NCBI RefSeq assembly: GCF_002153605.1
Contig: NZ_JOPG01000016.1
Location: forward strand, 1-64,000
Source: Acetobacter malorum
GTDB taxonomy: Bacteria; Pseudomonadota; Alphaproteobacteria; Acetobacterales; Acetobacteraceae
Reading direction: 5' to 3'
DNA: 64,000 bases
The notes below the pieces were generated by a model, which was not told the DNA's origin, searched no databases, and worked only from the letters and a program-made list of their open reading frames with translations. Below are positions 47,652-57,412 of this stretch, piece after piece (positions within the stretch are counted from its first letter, which is position 1; each line of letters starts with the position of its first letter). Made by a program: the position numbers and the translations under genes.

Positions 47652-48662
47652 ATGGCTGAAGACGTATATGCCGGAAAGGTGCCGGGTTCAAATCCTGTCT
47701 CCGCTCTGGTGGTGGGGGAAGATTTTGCCGGCATGCGCTCTCAGGCTCTGGGGCTGGCAAGCCGGGCGGGGTGGGAGAGCCACTTTCAGGCCGTCAGCCC
47801 CGGTCGGCTTGCACGTTTGATGCTTGCCGGTCCGCAGGTTCTGGCCCGTCCTTTTCTGCGCACATCCTCCGGCGCACCGTTTGGGAGCATGCCGGAACTG
47901 GCGCAGGCGAATGTGGTCATCAGCATTGGCGGCAAAGGTGGTGCGATAGGGGCGGCGCTGCGGGCGCCGGGGCGGCCTGTGGTGCAGGTGCAAAATCCGC
48001 GTCAGTCTCTGGAGCGGTTTGATCTGATTGTAGCCTGTGAGCATGACGAAATTTCCGGCCCCAATGTGCTGCTGGGTCGCACGGCTCTGCATGGCCTGAC
48101 ACCAGAAGTGCTGGCGCAGGCGCAGCAAGACTGGATGCCCCGTTTTGCCGGTCTGCCGCGTCCGTTGATTGCTGGGCTGGTGGGCGGCTCGAACGGGCGT
48201 TTCAAGTTTGGGGTTCAGGAAGCCCACAAGCTGGGGGCGCTCCTGGCACAGGCTGTCGGGCAACAGGGCGGAAGCCTGATTGTCACGCCTTCTCGTAGGA
48301 CAGACCCGGACGCCCTGCGGGTTCTGACGGAATTGGTGGAAGGGGCTGGCGGCACCGTCTGGAACGGTGAGGGAGACAATCCGTATCGGGGACTGGTGGC
48401 CTGTGCGGATAGTCTCGTGGTGACGATGGATAGTGTTTCCATGGTATCCGAGGCCGTGGCAGGACCGGCCAGCGTGTTTGTGTTCCCACTGCCGGGCCGC
48501 TCCCGGCGGATTACCCGCTTTCTGCAAGGACTGGAGGCGGCAGGCCGCATCCGCATGCTGGATGAGGACATATCCGCTCAAGGCCTGACGCCATGGGCTG
48601 TCACGCCGCTGGATGATACGCCGGAACTGGTGGCAGAAATGCATCGGCGGCTGGGATTCTAG
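47652..48662 (+). CDS. ELM1/GtrOC1-like putative glycosyltransferase
   Basis: 336 residues. It matches the ELM1 (formerly DUF1022) family: VISIGGKGGAIGAALRAPGR and VVQVQNPRQSLERFDLIVACEHDE, then LIAGLVGGSNGRFKFG and the late block DSLVVTMDSVSMVSEAVAGP. In plants ELM1 works in mitochondrial fission, but the bacterial members look like GT-B-fold glycosyltransferases and often neighbour lipopolysaccharide genes. That fits the adjacent GT2 and GT8 genes. The substrate is unknown. AGGGGAG lies before the ATG. Confidence 0.85.
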   Translation: MAEDVYAGKVPGSNPVSALVVGEDFAGMRSQALGLASRAGWESHFQAVSPGRLARLMLAGPQVLARPFLRTSSGAPFGSMPELAQANVVISIGGKGGAIGAALRAPGRPVVQVQNPRQSLERFDLIVACEHDEISGPNVLLGRTALHGLTPEVLAQAQQDWMPRFAGLPRPLIAGLVGGSNGRFKFGVQEAHKLGALLAQAVGQQGGSLIVTPSRRTDPDALRVLTELVEGAGGTVWNGEGDNPYRGLVACADSLVVTMDSVSMVSEAVAGPASVFVFPLPGRSRRITRFLQGLEAAGRIRMLDEDISAQGLTPWAVTPLDDTPELVAEMHRRLGF

Positions 48663-48746
48663 GGGCAGCGTTTCCCAGATCGGTCAGTGACTTCCCGGCG
48701 GCAGGCGCTTAAGAGAAACACACAAAGCAGAACCAAAGGAAAAGCC

Positions 48747-49004
48747 ATGAACAAGCAGCAACCGGGTGGCGTGGTGTTCAGAACCCTTGTGCAGATTAAT
48801 GCCGGGCGGTCTTTTCTGGCCAATCTGGGTGGGTTTGCCTGCGTCGTGCTGATGCTGGGGCTGGCCAATATTTTCTGTCGCAGCATTTTGCATACGGATC
48901 TGTTGTTTGAACTGCGTCTGCTGATTGTGGCTGTTGCTCTGTATTTCTTTGTGCCGCCGCTTGCGCTCTGGCTGTGGACAGGCCGGACGTCTGATAAGCC
49001 GTAA
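48747..49004 (+). CDS. small two-helix membrane protein, unknown function
   Basis: 85 residues from the ATG at 48747, preceded by AAAGGA. Two hydrophobic segments: about 29-47 (GGFACVVLMLGLANIF) and 56-77 (LRLLIVAVALYFFVPPLALWLW). A short basic N-terminus (MNKQQPGG...R) and the C-terminal TGRTSDKP would be on the same side of the membrane. No family recognised. A longer frame from 48687 adds a charged stretch without a ribosome-binding site. Confidence 0.6.
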   Translation: MNKQQPGGVVFRTLVQINAGRSFLANLGGFACVVLMLGLANIFCRSILHTDLLFELRLLIVAVALYFFVPPLALWLWTGRTSDKP

Positions 49005-49116
49005 CGAGGCAGCAAGCGCGCTTTTCCACCATAGCCGCCCTGCATCCGGGTCCGTCAGGGGTAGGAGAGGTGCGAGATCCGTGCTTTAGGACTTATCCAT
49101 AACAACGAGGTTGATG

Positions 49117-49473
49117 ATGGATAGTGACGTTAAGTGCCCCAAATGCGGTTCCGCCTATGCGTATCAGGATGGCGCATTGTGGATCTGCCCGGAATGCGGG
49201 CACGAATGGAGCCAGCAGGATCAGGCCGCCGAGGCTGACGGCGCAGAAGGCAGCACGGAAATCCGCGATGCCAACGGCAATGTGCTGGCCGATGGGGATA
49301 CTGTGACCGTGATCAAGGATCTGAAGGTCAAAGGGTCTTCACTGGTGGTCAAAGGCGGCACGAAGGTTAAGGGCATCCGTCTGTCTGATGGCGGAGACGG
49401 GCATGACATTGCCTGCAAGATCCCCGGTATCGGGGCCATGAACCTGAAATCCGAGTTCGTGAAGAAATCCTGA
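49117..49473 (+). CDS. yjdM: zinc-ribbon protein YjdM/PhnA
   Basis: 118 residues from the ATG at 49117 (AACGAGG upstream; ATG at 49114 is equally close). The N-terminus has two CxxC pairs, CPKCGS and CPECGHEW, forming a zinc ribbon. The rest, [39 protein letters not shown] and [17 protein letters not shown], is the PhnA/YjdM SH3-like domain. The E. coli relative was once linked to phosphonate use but its real function is unclear. A bidirectional terminator follows. Confidence 0.93.
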   Translation: MDSDVKCPKCGSAYAYQDGALWICPECGHEWSQQDQAAEADGAEGSTEIRDANGNVLADGDTVTVIKDLKVKGSSLVVKGGTKVKGIRLSDGGDGHDIACKIPGIGAMNLKSEFVKKS

Positions 49474-49514
49474 CACTGAGGCAGGCAAACCTGCCCGCAG
49501 CGTCGTTATGAAAA

Positions 49515-49570
49515 ACGGCCTCAAACGCCAGCCCGGAATTTTCAGGCTGGCTGTTTGAGGCCGTTTTTTT
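49515..49570. terminator. strong bidirectional terminator
   Basis: An 18-bp two-part stem (ACGGCCTCAAAC with GTTTGAGGCCGT, and CCAGCC with GGCTGG) has a T7 tract on the plus side and T5 on the minus side. It serves yjdM and, from the other strand, the small membrane gene whose stop codon lies in the T-tract (49569-49571). Confidence 0.92.
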
Positions 49571-49763
49571 AAACCCAGATTGTTCCGAGCAGAATAAGAG
49601 TGCCGACAATCAGTGCTGCCACATGGCGCATGACATGTTCGGGAGAGTCTGGCGGCAAAACCAGATAATACTGAAAGCAGTAGATCAGCAGGCCGCAGCC
49701 CACGATCACCAGAATGGTGCGGGCAATGGGGAAGGAAGAAAAATCACGCGGATCAAGCTGCAT
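49569..49763 (-). CDS. small two-helix membrane protein, unknown function
   Basis: 64 residues. GGGAGGAG stands 8 bases before the ATG at 49763, one of the best ribosome-binding sites in the window, so translation is likely. Two hydrophobic segments: about 15-33 (TILVIVGCGLLIYCFQYYLV) and 47-63 (VAALIVGTLILLGTIWV). The loop LPPDSPEHVMRH is polar. No function is known to me. Its stop codon overlaps the bidirectional terminator. Confidence 0.75.
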   Translation of the reverse strand: MQLDPRDFSSFPIARTILVIVGCGLLIYCFQYYLVLPPDSPEHVMRHVAALIVGTLILLGTIWV

Positions 49764-49799
49764 CGTGTGGTCTCCTCCCTTCGGGCCGTAATCTTTGTC

Positions 49800-50693
49800 T
49801 TATGTGCCTGAAAAAGCCGAGACAGGGTAGCCTTGTACGAACAGGGCTGTTCTGAGGGATGTCTGGTTGATCTGTGCCGCAACGGCTTTGCGCACCACCG
49901 GCTTGGCATGGAAGGCCAGCCCCAGACCGGCTTTTTTCAGCATCGGCAGATCATTCGCGCCATCCCCGATTGCCAGCGTTTCTGCCAGCGGGATTCCGTG
50001 CTCAGTGGCCAGACGGTCCAGCAGAGCCAGCTTGGTGTCTGGCCCAAGAACTGGGTGCCCTGTCTCACCGGTCAGAATGCCCTGCGCCTCATCCACAATC
50101 AGCGTATTGGCATGGTCTTCATCAAACCCGCACAGGGCTGCCACGCGGGATGTAAAGAAGGTGAACCCGCCGGACACAAGGGCCGTATGCGCCCCGTGCG
50201 CGTGCATGGTCTGCACCATCTCTTTAGCACCCTCGTTCAGGGTGGCATCGTTCCACGCCTTTTCCAGCAGGGCAGACGGAAAGCCTTTCAGCAGGGCCAC
50301 GCGTTCCCGCAGGGCGGTAGCAAAATCCAGCTCACCATTCATGGAGCGGGTGGTAATGGCGGCAATTTTCTCGCCAATGCCCGCATGAGTGGCCAGATCA
50401 TCCAGCGTTTCATTCGCCACGATGGTGCTGTCCATGTCCGAGACCAGCAGTCGTTTGCGTCGGCTGGCCTGATGTGTCAGGACCGCATCAATCGCCCGGC
50501 CTTCCAGTGCAGCATGCAGGGCTGGCAGGTGCTCGGCTGCTGTGGCGGGGCAGGGGATATCAACCGCTTCTTCCGGTGAGAGAACGGTGATGTCCCGTGC
50601 GCCATCCAGCGTATCCCGCGCGAGGGCGATGGTAGCGTTATCAAGGGTGGTGGCGTCGCGTTGTGCGACAAGTGTCAGAACAAAGCTCATCAT
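49800..50693 (-). CDS. serB: phosphoserine phosphatase
   Basis: 297 residues from the ATG at 50693 (MMSFVLTLVAQRDATT). It makes serine from phosphoserine, the substrate for glyA in this window. HAD phosphatase motifs: VSDMDSTIVANE (DxDxT nucleophile), LVSGGFTFFTSRVA (Ser/Thr motif) and AIGDGANDLPMLKKAGLGLA (Asp/Lys motifs). An N-terminal ACT-like domain of about 80 residues precedes the catalytic domain, as in many proteobacteria. It diverges from miaA, with 30 bases between starts. Confidence 0.93.
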   Translation of the reverse strand: MMSFVLTLVAQRDATTLDNATIALARDTLDGARDITVLSPEEAVDIPCPATAAEHLPALHAALEGRAIDAVLTHQASRRKRLLVSDMDSTIVANETLDDLATHAGIGEKIAAITTRSMNGELDFATALRERVALLKGFPSALLEKAWNDATLNEGAKEMVQTMHAHGAHTALVSGGFTFFTSRVAALCGFDEDHANTLIVDEAQGILTGETGHPVLGPDTKLALLDRLATEHGIPLAETLAIGDGANDLPMLKKAGLGLAFHAKPVVRKAVAAQINQTSLRTALFVQGYPVSAFSGT

Positions 50694-50723
50694 TTCAGAT
50701 CGGTGTGTGACAGGAATGCCCGC

Positions 50724-51725
50724 ATGAAGCAAGCGGAAGACCAGACAACCCAACCCCCGGCCCTGATCATTGCCGGACCAACCTGTTCGGGCAAATCTGC
50801 TCTTGCCCTTGCGGTAGCGCAGGAACTCGGCGGCACCATCATCAATGCGGATTCCATGCAGGTGTACAAAGACCTGCATGTGCTGACAGCCCGCCCGAGT
50901 GCAGCAGACGAGCAGGTTGTACCGCATCGCCTTTATGGCGTTCTGCCCGCCGCGGAAAAAGGCAGCGTGGCCTGGTGGCGCACGCAGGCTCTGGCCGCCA
51001 TGGATGAGGCATGGGCCACAGGCCGCCTGCCCATTTTGTGTGGCGGCACCGGGATGTATATGCGCGCCCTGACCGACGGGTTGGCGGAAATCCCCGATTG
51101 CGGGGAGGCCGCACGGACGGAAGCGCGTGCACTGGTGGCAGAGGAGGGGGCTCCCGCTCTGCATGCCAGGCTTGCCGAGGTTGATCCTGAGATGGCGGCC
51201 CGTTTGCAACCGGTTGATTCGCAGCGTGTCTCCCGTGCGTGGGAAGTGTGGCGGGGAACGGGCCGTAGTCTGGCATGGTGGCAGGCTCAGCCGGGGCTAC
51301 CGCCTGCACCGTGTCGGTTTACAGCCTTGCGCCTGTTGCCGCCCCGGCCGGAACTGCGTGCCAGAATCGCTACACGGTTTGAAGCCATGCTGAAACAGGG
51401 CGCTGTGGAAGAAGTACAGGCACTCCTTGCCCAGAAGCTGGACCCGGCCCTGCCCGCCATGCGGGCGCACGGCGTGCCAGAGCTTGCGGCCATGCTGCGT
51501 GGAGAGATGTCCGGGGAGGAAGCGGCCCGCCTCGCTATCCTCGCAACGGGCCGTTACACGCGGCGGCAGGCCACGTGGTTTGCGCATCATGACCTGACAA
51601 AACCGGGCCAGACGTATGATCTTGATACGTGCATACCTGAGTTCGCGAAATTTTCGGAAAGAAAATGGTTCGAAATTATTTCTTTTATTCTTTTCGGGAT
51701 TGACGGTTGCCAGCGGGTTCCCTAA
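50724..51725 (+). CDS. miaA: tRNA dimethylallyltransferase
   Basis: 333 residues from the ATG at 50724 (AGGA upstream). It adds the dimethylallyl group to A37 of tRNAs reading UNN codons. The P-loop is AGPTCSGKSALAL, DSMQVYKDLHVLTARPS is the substrate block, and ILCGGTGMYMRALTDGL follows. The C-terminal tail after TRRQATWFAHHD is about 15 residues longer than in E. coli and runs through a T-rich stretch (EIISFILFGIDG), so its 3' end may be a recent extension. ilvB starts 37 bases later. Confidence 0.92.
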   Translation: MKQAEDQTTQPPALIIAGPTCSGKSALALAVAQELGGTIINADSMQVYKDLHVLTARPSAADEQVVPHRLYGVLPAAEKGSVAWWRTQALAAMDEAWATGRLPILCGGTGMYMRALTDGLAEIPDCGEAARTEARALVAEEGAPALHARLAEVDPEMAARLQPVDSQRVSRAWEVWRGTGRSLAWWQAQPGLPPAPCRFTALRLLPPRPELRARIATRFEAMLKQGAVEEVQALLAQKLDPALPAMRAHGVPELAAMLRGEMSGEEAARLAILATGRYTRRQATWFAHHDLTKPGQTYDLDTCIPEFAKFSERKWFEIISFILFGIDGCQRVP

Positions 51726-51762
51726 AGATGCGGCCAGCCCCTCCATGGGAGAACAGGATAAG

Positions 51763-53577
51763 ATGACACCGCAGACCGCCTCTTCAGCACCCGATGCACA
51801 GAAACCGCAGACCCTTCCGGGCGCGGAAGTGCTTATGCGCGCGCTAGATGAGCAGGGTGTGGAAGTTATTTTCGGCTATCCCGGTGGCGCTGTGCTGCCG
51901 ATTTATGATGCCCTGTTCAAACAGAACCGTATTCGCCACGTGCTGGTGCGGCATGAGCAGGCCGCCGTGCACGCAGCGGAAGCCTATGCCCGCTCCACCG
52001 GCAAGGTGGGCGTTGTGCTGGTAACCAGCGGCCCCGGCGCTACCAACGCGGTGACCGGCCTGCTGGACGCCCTGATGGACTCCATTCCGCTGATTTGCCT
52101 CTCCGGGCAGGTGCCGTCCTCCCTGATTGGTAATGATGCTTTTCAGGAAGCCGACACCACGGGCATTACCCGCCCGGTAACGAAATACAATTATCTGGTC
52201 CGCCGGCCTGAAGATCTGGCCCCTGCGGTGCATGAAGCGTTCACCATTGCCCGCTCTGGCCGCCCCGGCCCGGTGCTGATTGATCTGCCCAAGAACATCA
52301 CGGTGGGTGATGCCCCGTATGTTGCCGCCAGCCAGACGCCGATGCGCGTTGCTAAAGGCACGGCTGAGCCGGACCGTGAGGCCGTGAAACGCGCCGTTGC
52401 CGCTATGAAAAAGGCCCGTCGTCCGCTGTTTTATACAGGTGGCGGTGTGATCAACGCGGGTCCGAAAGCCTGTGAAAATCTGCGCAAGCTGGTGAAGCTG
52501 ACGGGCTTCCCCATTACGTCCACGCTGATGGGCTTTGGGGCCTATCCGGGGAACGATAAGCAGTATCTGGGCATGCTGGGCATGCACGGCATGTATGAGG
52601 CCAATCTGGCCACTCATGGCTGTGACGTGCTGATTGCTCTGGGGAGCCGGTTTGATGACCGCGTGACGGGCCGGGTGGATGCGTTCTCCCCGGATTCCTT
52701 CAAGATCCATGCCGATATTGATGCGTCCCAGATCAACAAGATCATCCCAGTCGATCAGCCGATTGTGGGCGATGCCGGTCGGATTATCGAAATGATGATC
52801 GAGGAGTGGGAAAAAGAACCCGCTTACGCGCATCAGGCCGATCTTGCTGCCTGGTGGGAGCAGATTGAAGCATGGCGTGCGCTGGACTGTCTGCGGTTCT
52901 CGCAGGATCAGGCCCCGGATGCTGTCATCAAGCCGCAGAAGGCCATCCAGCGGATTTATGAACTGGCGCGTGAGACAGGTCGGGACACGTATGTGTCGAC
53001 CGAAGTTGGCCAGCACCAGATGTGGGCTGCCCAGTTCTTCCGGTTTGACGATCCGAACCGCTGGCTGACGTCCGGTGGTCTGGGCACCATGGGTTATGGT
53101 CTGCCCGCAGCCGTTGGCGCGCAGATTGCACATCCCGATGCGCTGGTGCTGGATATTGCCGGTGAGGCTTCCACCCTGATGAATATTCAGGAACTGGGGA
53201 CCATCGCGCAGTATCGTCTGCCGGTTAAGCTGTTCATTATCAACAACCACTATATGGGCATGGTGCGCCAGTGGCAGGAACTGCTGCATGGGTCTCGCTA
53301 TTCCGAAAGCTATAGTGATGCCCTGCCGGACTTTGTGAAGCTGGCGGAAAGCTTCCATGCTAAAGGCCTGCGGGCCACACGGATGGAAGAACTGGATGAC
53401 ACCATTCGTGCTGCTCTGGAGCATGATGGTCCGGTGGTTGTGGATCTGTGCGTGACGGAAGGGGAAAACTGCTTCCCCATGATCCCCTCAGGTGCGGCGC
53501 ATAATGAGATGATCCTTGGTCCGGACCAGGAAGAACGCGGTGCGAAGGTGACGCGTGAGGGCATGATGCTCGTCTGA
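51763..53577 (+). CDS. ilvB: acetolactate synthase large subunit
   Basis: 604 residues from the ATG at 51763 (AGGATAAG just before it; ATG at 51745 is the alternative). ThDP enzyme that makes acetolactate/acetohydroxybutyrate for valine, leucine and isoleucine. EVIFGYPGGAVLPIYDALF, VRHEQAAVHAAEAYAR (catalytic Glu) and SGPGATNAVTGLLDA are conserved. The ThDP-magnesium motif reads DIAGEASTLMNIQE, with Glu468 where Asp is usual (GDGS/GDAS). It lies in ilvB-ilvN-ilvC. Confidence 0.96.
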   Translation: MTPQTASSAPDAQKPQTLPGAEVLMRALDEQGVEVIFGYPGGAVLPIYDALFKQNRIRHVLVRHEQAAVHAAEAYARSTGKVGVVLVTSGPGATNAVTGLLDALMDSIPLICLSGQVPSSLIGNDAFQEADTTGITRPVTKYNYLVRRPEDLAPAVHEAFTIARSGRPGPVLIDLPKNITVGDAPYVAASQTPMRVAKGTAEPDREAVKRAVAAMKKARRPLFYTGGGVINAGPKACENLRKLVKLTGFPITSTLMGFGAYPGNDKQYLGMLGMHGMYEANLATHGCDVLIALGSRFDDRVTGRVDAFSPDSFKIHADIDASQINKIIPVDQPIVGDAGRIIEMMIEEWEKEPAYAHQADLAAWWEQIEAWRALDCLRFSQDQAPDAVIKPQKAIQRIYELARETGRDTYVSTEVGQHQMWAAQFFRFDDPNRWLTSGGLGTMGYGLPAAVGAQIAHPDALVLDIAGEASTLMNIQELGTIAQYRLPVKLFIINNHYMGMVRQWQELLHGSRYSESYSDALPDFVKLAESFHAKGLRATRMEELDDTIRAALEHDGPVVVDLCVTEGENCFPMIPSGAAHNEMILGPDQEERGAKVTREGMMLV

Positions 53578-53647
53578 TTGCTCCTCCTTTCTTCTTCGCC
53601 GTGTGAGGCACACGGCTTGTTCTGGCGTGTTTTCAGGAATTTTTTCA

Positions 53648-54166
53648 ATGCAGCAGGAAGCTCCCGGCTCTGCGGTCATCTCTCTTCTGGTCGATAACGA
53701 AAGCGGGGCACTGGCCCGTATTGTCGGCCTGTTCTCCGGCCGCGGTTATAATATCCGCAGCCTGACGGTGGCTCCGGTGGACGAGCATGGCATGCAGTCC
53801 CGCGTGAATATTGTGACCACCGGCACCCCGGCCGATATCCGGCAGATCAAGGCGCAGGTGGAGCGGCTTGTGCCGGTTTCCCGCGTGGCAGATCTGACGG
53901 CAGATGGCCCGCATGTTGCGCGTGAGATGGCGATGATTAAAGTCGTCTCCTCTGGCGAACCCCGCACCGAGGCGCTGCGCATTGCGCAGGCGTTCCGGGC
54001 GCGGGCGGTGGATACAACAGCTTCGTCCTTCGTGTTCGAGCTGACGGGGTCTACCGACAAACTTGACAGTTTCATCGAGCTGATGCGTCCGCTTGGGCTA
54101 GTTGAGGTCTCCCGTACCGGAGTCGCCGCAATCTGCCGCGGTCCCCAGACGATTCAGTCCCTCTGA
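53648..54166 (+). CDS. ilvN: acetolactate synthase small subunit
   Basis: 172 residues from the ATG at 53648. Regulatory subunit giving feedback inhibition by valine. The N-terminal ACT domain is AVISLLVDNESGALARIVGLFSG with RGYNIRSLTVAPVDE, followed by the second domain LMRPLGLVEVSRTGVAAICRG. A frame reading back to 53603 has no ribosome-binding site. It stands 70 bases after ilvB and 50 before ilvC. Confidence 0.96.
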   Translation: MQQEAPGSAVISLLVDNESGALARIVGLFSGRGYNIRSLTVAPVDEHGMQSRVNIVTTGTPADIRQIKAQVERLVPVSRVADLTADGPHVAREMAMIKVVSSGEPRTEALRIAQAFRARAVDTTASSFVFELTGSTDKLDSFIELMRPLGLVEVSRTGVAAICRGPQTIQSL

Positions 54167-54204
54167 AGGTGAAAGAGCAGAGCGCCCGCGCTCTGACAGA
54201 ATAA

Positions 54205-55242
<1,038 letters not shown>

Positions 55243-55276
55243 GAAGCCAGCCAGTTTCTGGTTGCTTCAAGAAAAG

Positions 55277-55308
55277 GGCCTGTCGGGTAATCCGGCAGGC
55301 CTTTTTTT
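55277..55308 (+). terminator. terminator of the ilv operon
   Basis: GGCCTGTCGGG and TCCGGCAGGCC pair around a TAA loop with a T7 run, 35 bases past the ilvC stop. Confidence 0.93.
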
Positions 55309-55313
55309 ATGCC

Positions 55314-56594
55314 TTACGGCAAGGTGGGATTGGTTTCCCCCAGAAAGATGCTGGCTTCATCCGGCCTCCATTCTCCAGTGTTTTCATCCCGCCCTTGCAG
55401 AACAAGGCGCGGGGTGGAGGTGCCGCGCTGTTTCACGGCCTCTTGCAGAAATGGCTGCATGTCTGCCGTCTGTTTGCGATTGATCAGGCAGCAGAGCCGG
55501 GTTTCCGGAAAAGCCGAGAGCAGATGGCCGGAACTGTCTTCGCCCGCAAAAATAATCAGCGGTGGTTGTTTGCGGTGCGCCATGTGCGTGTGGATGATTG
55601 AGGTTTTTCCCACTCCGAAGGGGAACGGATAATTGGCTTCCTCCGTCTGGCCATAGAGCTTTTTATGCTGTGTGAGGCGCGCACCAAAAATATGCTCGCG
55701 GCGTAAATTGTAGCCATATTCAGCCGATGTTGCGAAAATAGCGACACTTTCTTCCAGCGAGGATGTGCAGATAATCGGGTCGATGCCCTGTTCCTGCAAA
55801 ATCTGGAAAAGGTCTGCCATTTCCGGCGTCAGGCGCAGCGCCTGCGTGATGGTCACGCTCAGAGGGCCGGTTCTGCCGGGGCGGCTGGCCGGGCTTTTCC
55901 ATGTCACGCGCTCAATGGACTGGCCAAGCGCGCTCTCATTCGCGGCGCGGGTAAGGGCGACAACATCCTGCACGGTCTGGCCTGCCAGCAGGCGGATGAG
56001 CCCGCGCTGGGCCACTTCCTCCCCATGTGTGGCGCGCAGAGCCTGATGATACAGCGCCATTCTCGCCCGGAAGGCCTGCAGGGCCGGATCATCCGCCAGC
56101 TCTTCTCGTGGGAGCGGGTGCGGCATATGGCCGTAATGCGCGGCAAGGGCGCGGTAGTCTTCCAGAATATCCTGTATCAGCTCAGAAAAAATGATGGGCT
56201 GGCCAGCAAGGTTTTTAAACGGGGCAGGGAGAGGATGCTCGGACCCACCTACGTGCAGAAGGTGCCGGAACTGCTCGGCAGGGAGCAGAAAACTGAAATG
56301 TTCCAGCATAAAATGGAACAGGGTTTCCTGAACATTGCCGACAATGGCGGTTTCATCCCAGTCAAACACCGCATAGGGACGCTGGTTGGCGTCATACCCT
56401 TCGGAATAGTGGCCGTGTGCATCCATCACGCTTTGCAGGGCGGCGCGCGTGGCGGGGGCCCATTTCAGGACCTCCAGCGTAGGGGGCGGCACATCTGAGG
56501 GTATGAAGGATGTTGAAGCCTGAGCAAGGCGTGGGGCGGCCAGCAGGCTGGTGAGGCCAAGACCAAAAGAGCGGCGGGAGAGAGACGGCAACAT
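55314..56594 (-). CDS. Tat-exported HAD-superfamily phosphatase-like protein
   Basis: 426 residues from the ATG at 56594. The N-terminus SRRSFGLGLTSLLAAPRLAQA is a twin-arginine signal (S-R-R-x-F) with cleavage near AQA, so it acts in the periplasm. The HAD nucleophile motif DWDET (D-x-D-x-T) lies in YAVFDWDETAIVGNVQE, with TSSLEES as motif II and a lysine/aspartate late (FAGEDSSGHLLSAF). It most resembles acid phosphatases or phosphorylcholine phosphatases by memory; the substrate is unknown. It faces the ilv terminator. Confidence 0.75.
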   Translation of the reverse strand: MLPSLSRRSFGLGLTSLLAAPRLAQASTSFIPSDVPPPTLEVLKWAPATRAALQSVMDAHGHYSEGYDANQRPYAVFDWDETAIVGNVQETLFHFMLEHFSFLLPAEQFRHLLHVGGSEHPLPAPFKNLAGQPIIFSELIQDILEDYRALAAHYGHMPHPLPREELADDPALQAFRARMALYHQALRATHGEEVAQRGLIRLLAGQTVQDVVALTRAANESALGQSIERVTWKSPASRPGRTGPLSVTITQALRLTPEMADLFQILQEQGIDPIICTSSLEESVAIFATSAEYGYNLRREHIFGARLTQHKKLYGQTEEANYPFPFGVGKTSIIHTHMAHRKQPPLIIFAGEDSSGHLLSAFPETRLCCLINRKQTADMQPFLQEAVKQRGTSTPRLVLQGRDENTGEWRPDEASIFLGETNPTLP

Positions 56595-56734
56595 AGGGTT
56601 TCCGGACTGTCGAACACTGATTTGATCAAAACTGATGAAAGAGTGCCTGATGTTCCGGAGGCTGTCACGGCCCGAAAGCTGGAAAGTGTTTAATCTGGAA
56701 AGTGCGAGGGCAGCGGCGAGTAGAGGGGCAGCCG

Positions 56735-57376
56735 TTAGAGGCCGCGCGTAAGGGGGGCGGACGAGCCCAGCGCCACGCCTGCGTTGTGCAGAGCCGTGAG
56801 GGTAGGGGTGAGGTCCGGGGCAATGCCTCGGCAGGCATCGGTTAGCACAACTGTCTGGAAGCCTGCTGTGCAGGCATCCAGCGCGGACGCTTTCACGCAG
56901 TAATCCAGCGCCAGCCCGCACACAAAAACGCGGGTGATGCCGTGACGCTGCAAGAGGGTTGCGAGCGGCGTTCCCTGCGTGTCTGCACCGCCAAACGCGG
57001 AATAACTGTCCTGATCAGCCCGTGTGCCTTTGAAGACGGCGACTGTGCTGGTGGGTAAGGCAAGGTTGGGTGCCAGTGCGGCCCCCTGTGTCTCTGCAAC
57101 GCAATGCGGCGGCCAGCCCTTCGGATGGGCAGAGCTTTTAAAAGAGATATGTTGCGCCGGGTGCCAGTCCTGCGAGGTGACAATCAGTCCAAAAGGCAGT
57201 CGCACCAGTTCCTGAATAACGGGCAGAATGGCGTCGCCTTCCGGCACCGCGAGCGCGCCACCGGGCAGAAAATCATTCTGCACATCAATAATCAGCAGCG
57301 CATCAGACGGGCCGGGCGTCAGGCTGGCTGCGTCTGGTGCGGGTGTGGGCAGAAGAGGGTGGGGGCCTGATGTCAT
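56735..57376 (-). CDS. pncA: nicotinamidase
   Basis: 213 residues from the ATG at 57376 (AGAGGA upstream). It deaminates nicotinamide to nicotinate for NAD salvage. The catalytic triad is Asp31 in LLIIDVQNDFLPGG, Lys in AVFKGTRADQDSYSAFGG and Cys in GLALDYCVKASALDA; the metal-binding block is SQDWHPAQHISF. It follows gltX by 36 bases on the same strand, and pncB, the next enzyme, begins two genes upstream in the same run. Confidence 0.95.
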   Translation of the reverse strand: MTSGPHPLLPTPAPDAASLTPGPSDALLIIDVQNDFLPGGALAVPEGDAILPVIQELVRLPFGLIVTSQDWHPAQHISFKSSAHPKGWPPHCVAETQGAALAPNLALPTSTVAVFKGTRADQDSYSAFGGADTQGTPLATLLQRHGITRVFVCGLALDYCVKASALDACTAGFQTVVLTDACRGIAPDLTPTLTALHNAGVALGSSAPLTRGL

Positions 57377-57412
57377 GGAACACATCCTCTTCTGCATTGC
57401 GCTTTTGGTGGC

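Noticed and set aside
51844-53424. A 526-codon minus-strand frame inside ilvB
   Set aside because: Antisense shadow of a clearly conserved gene.
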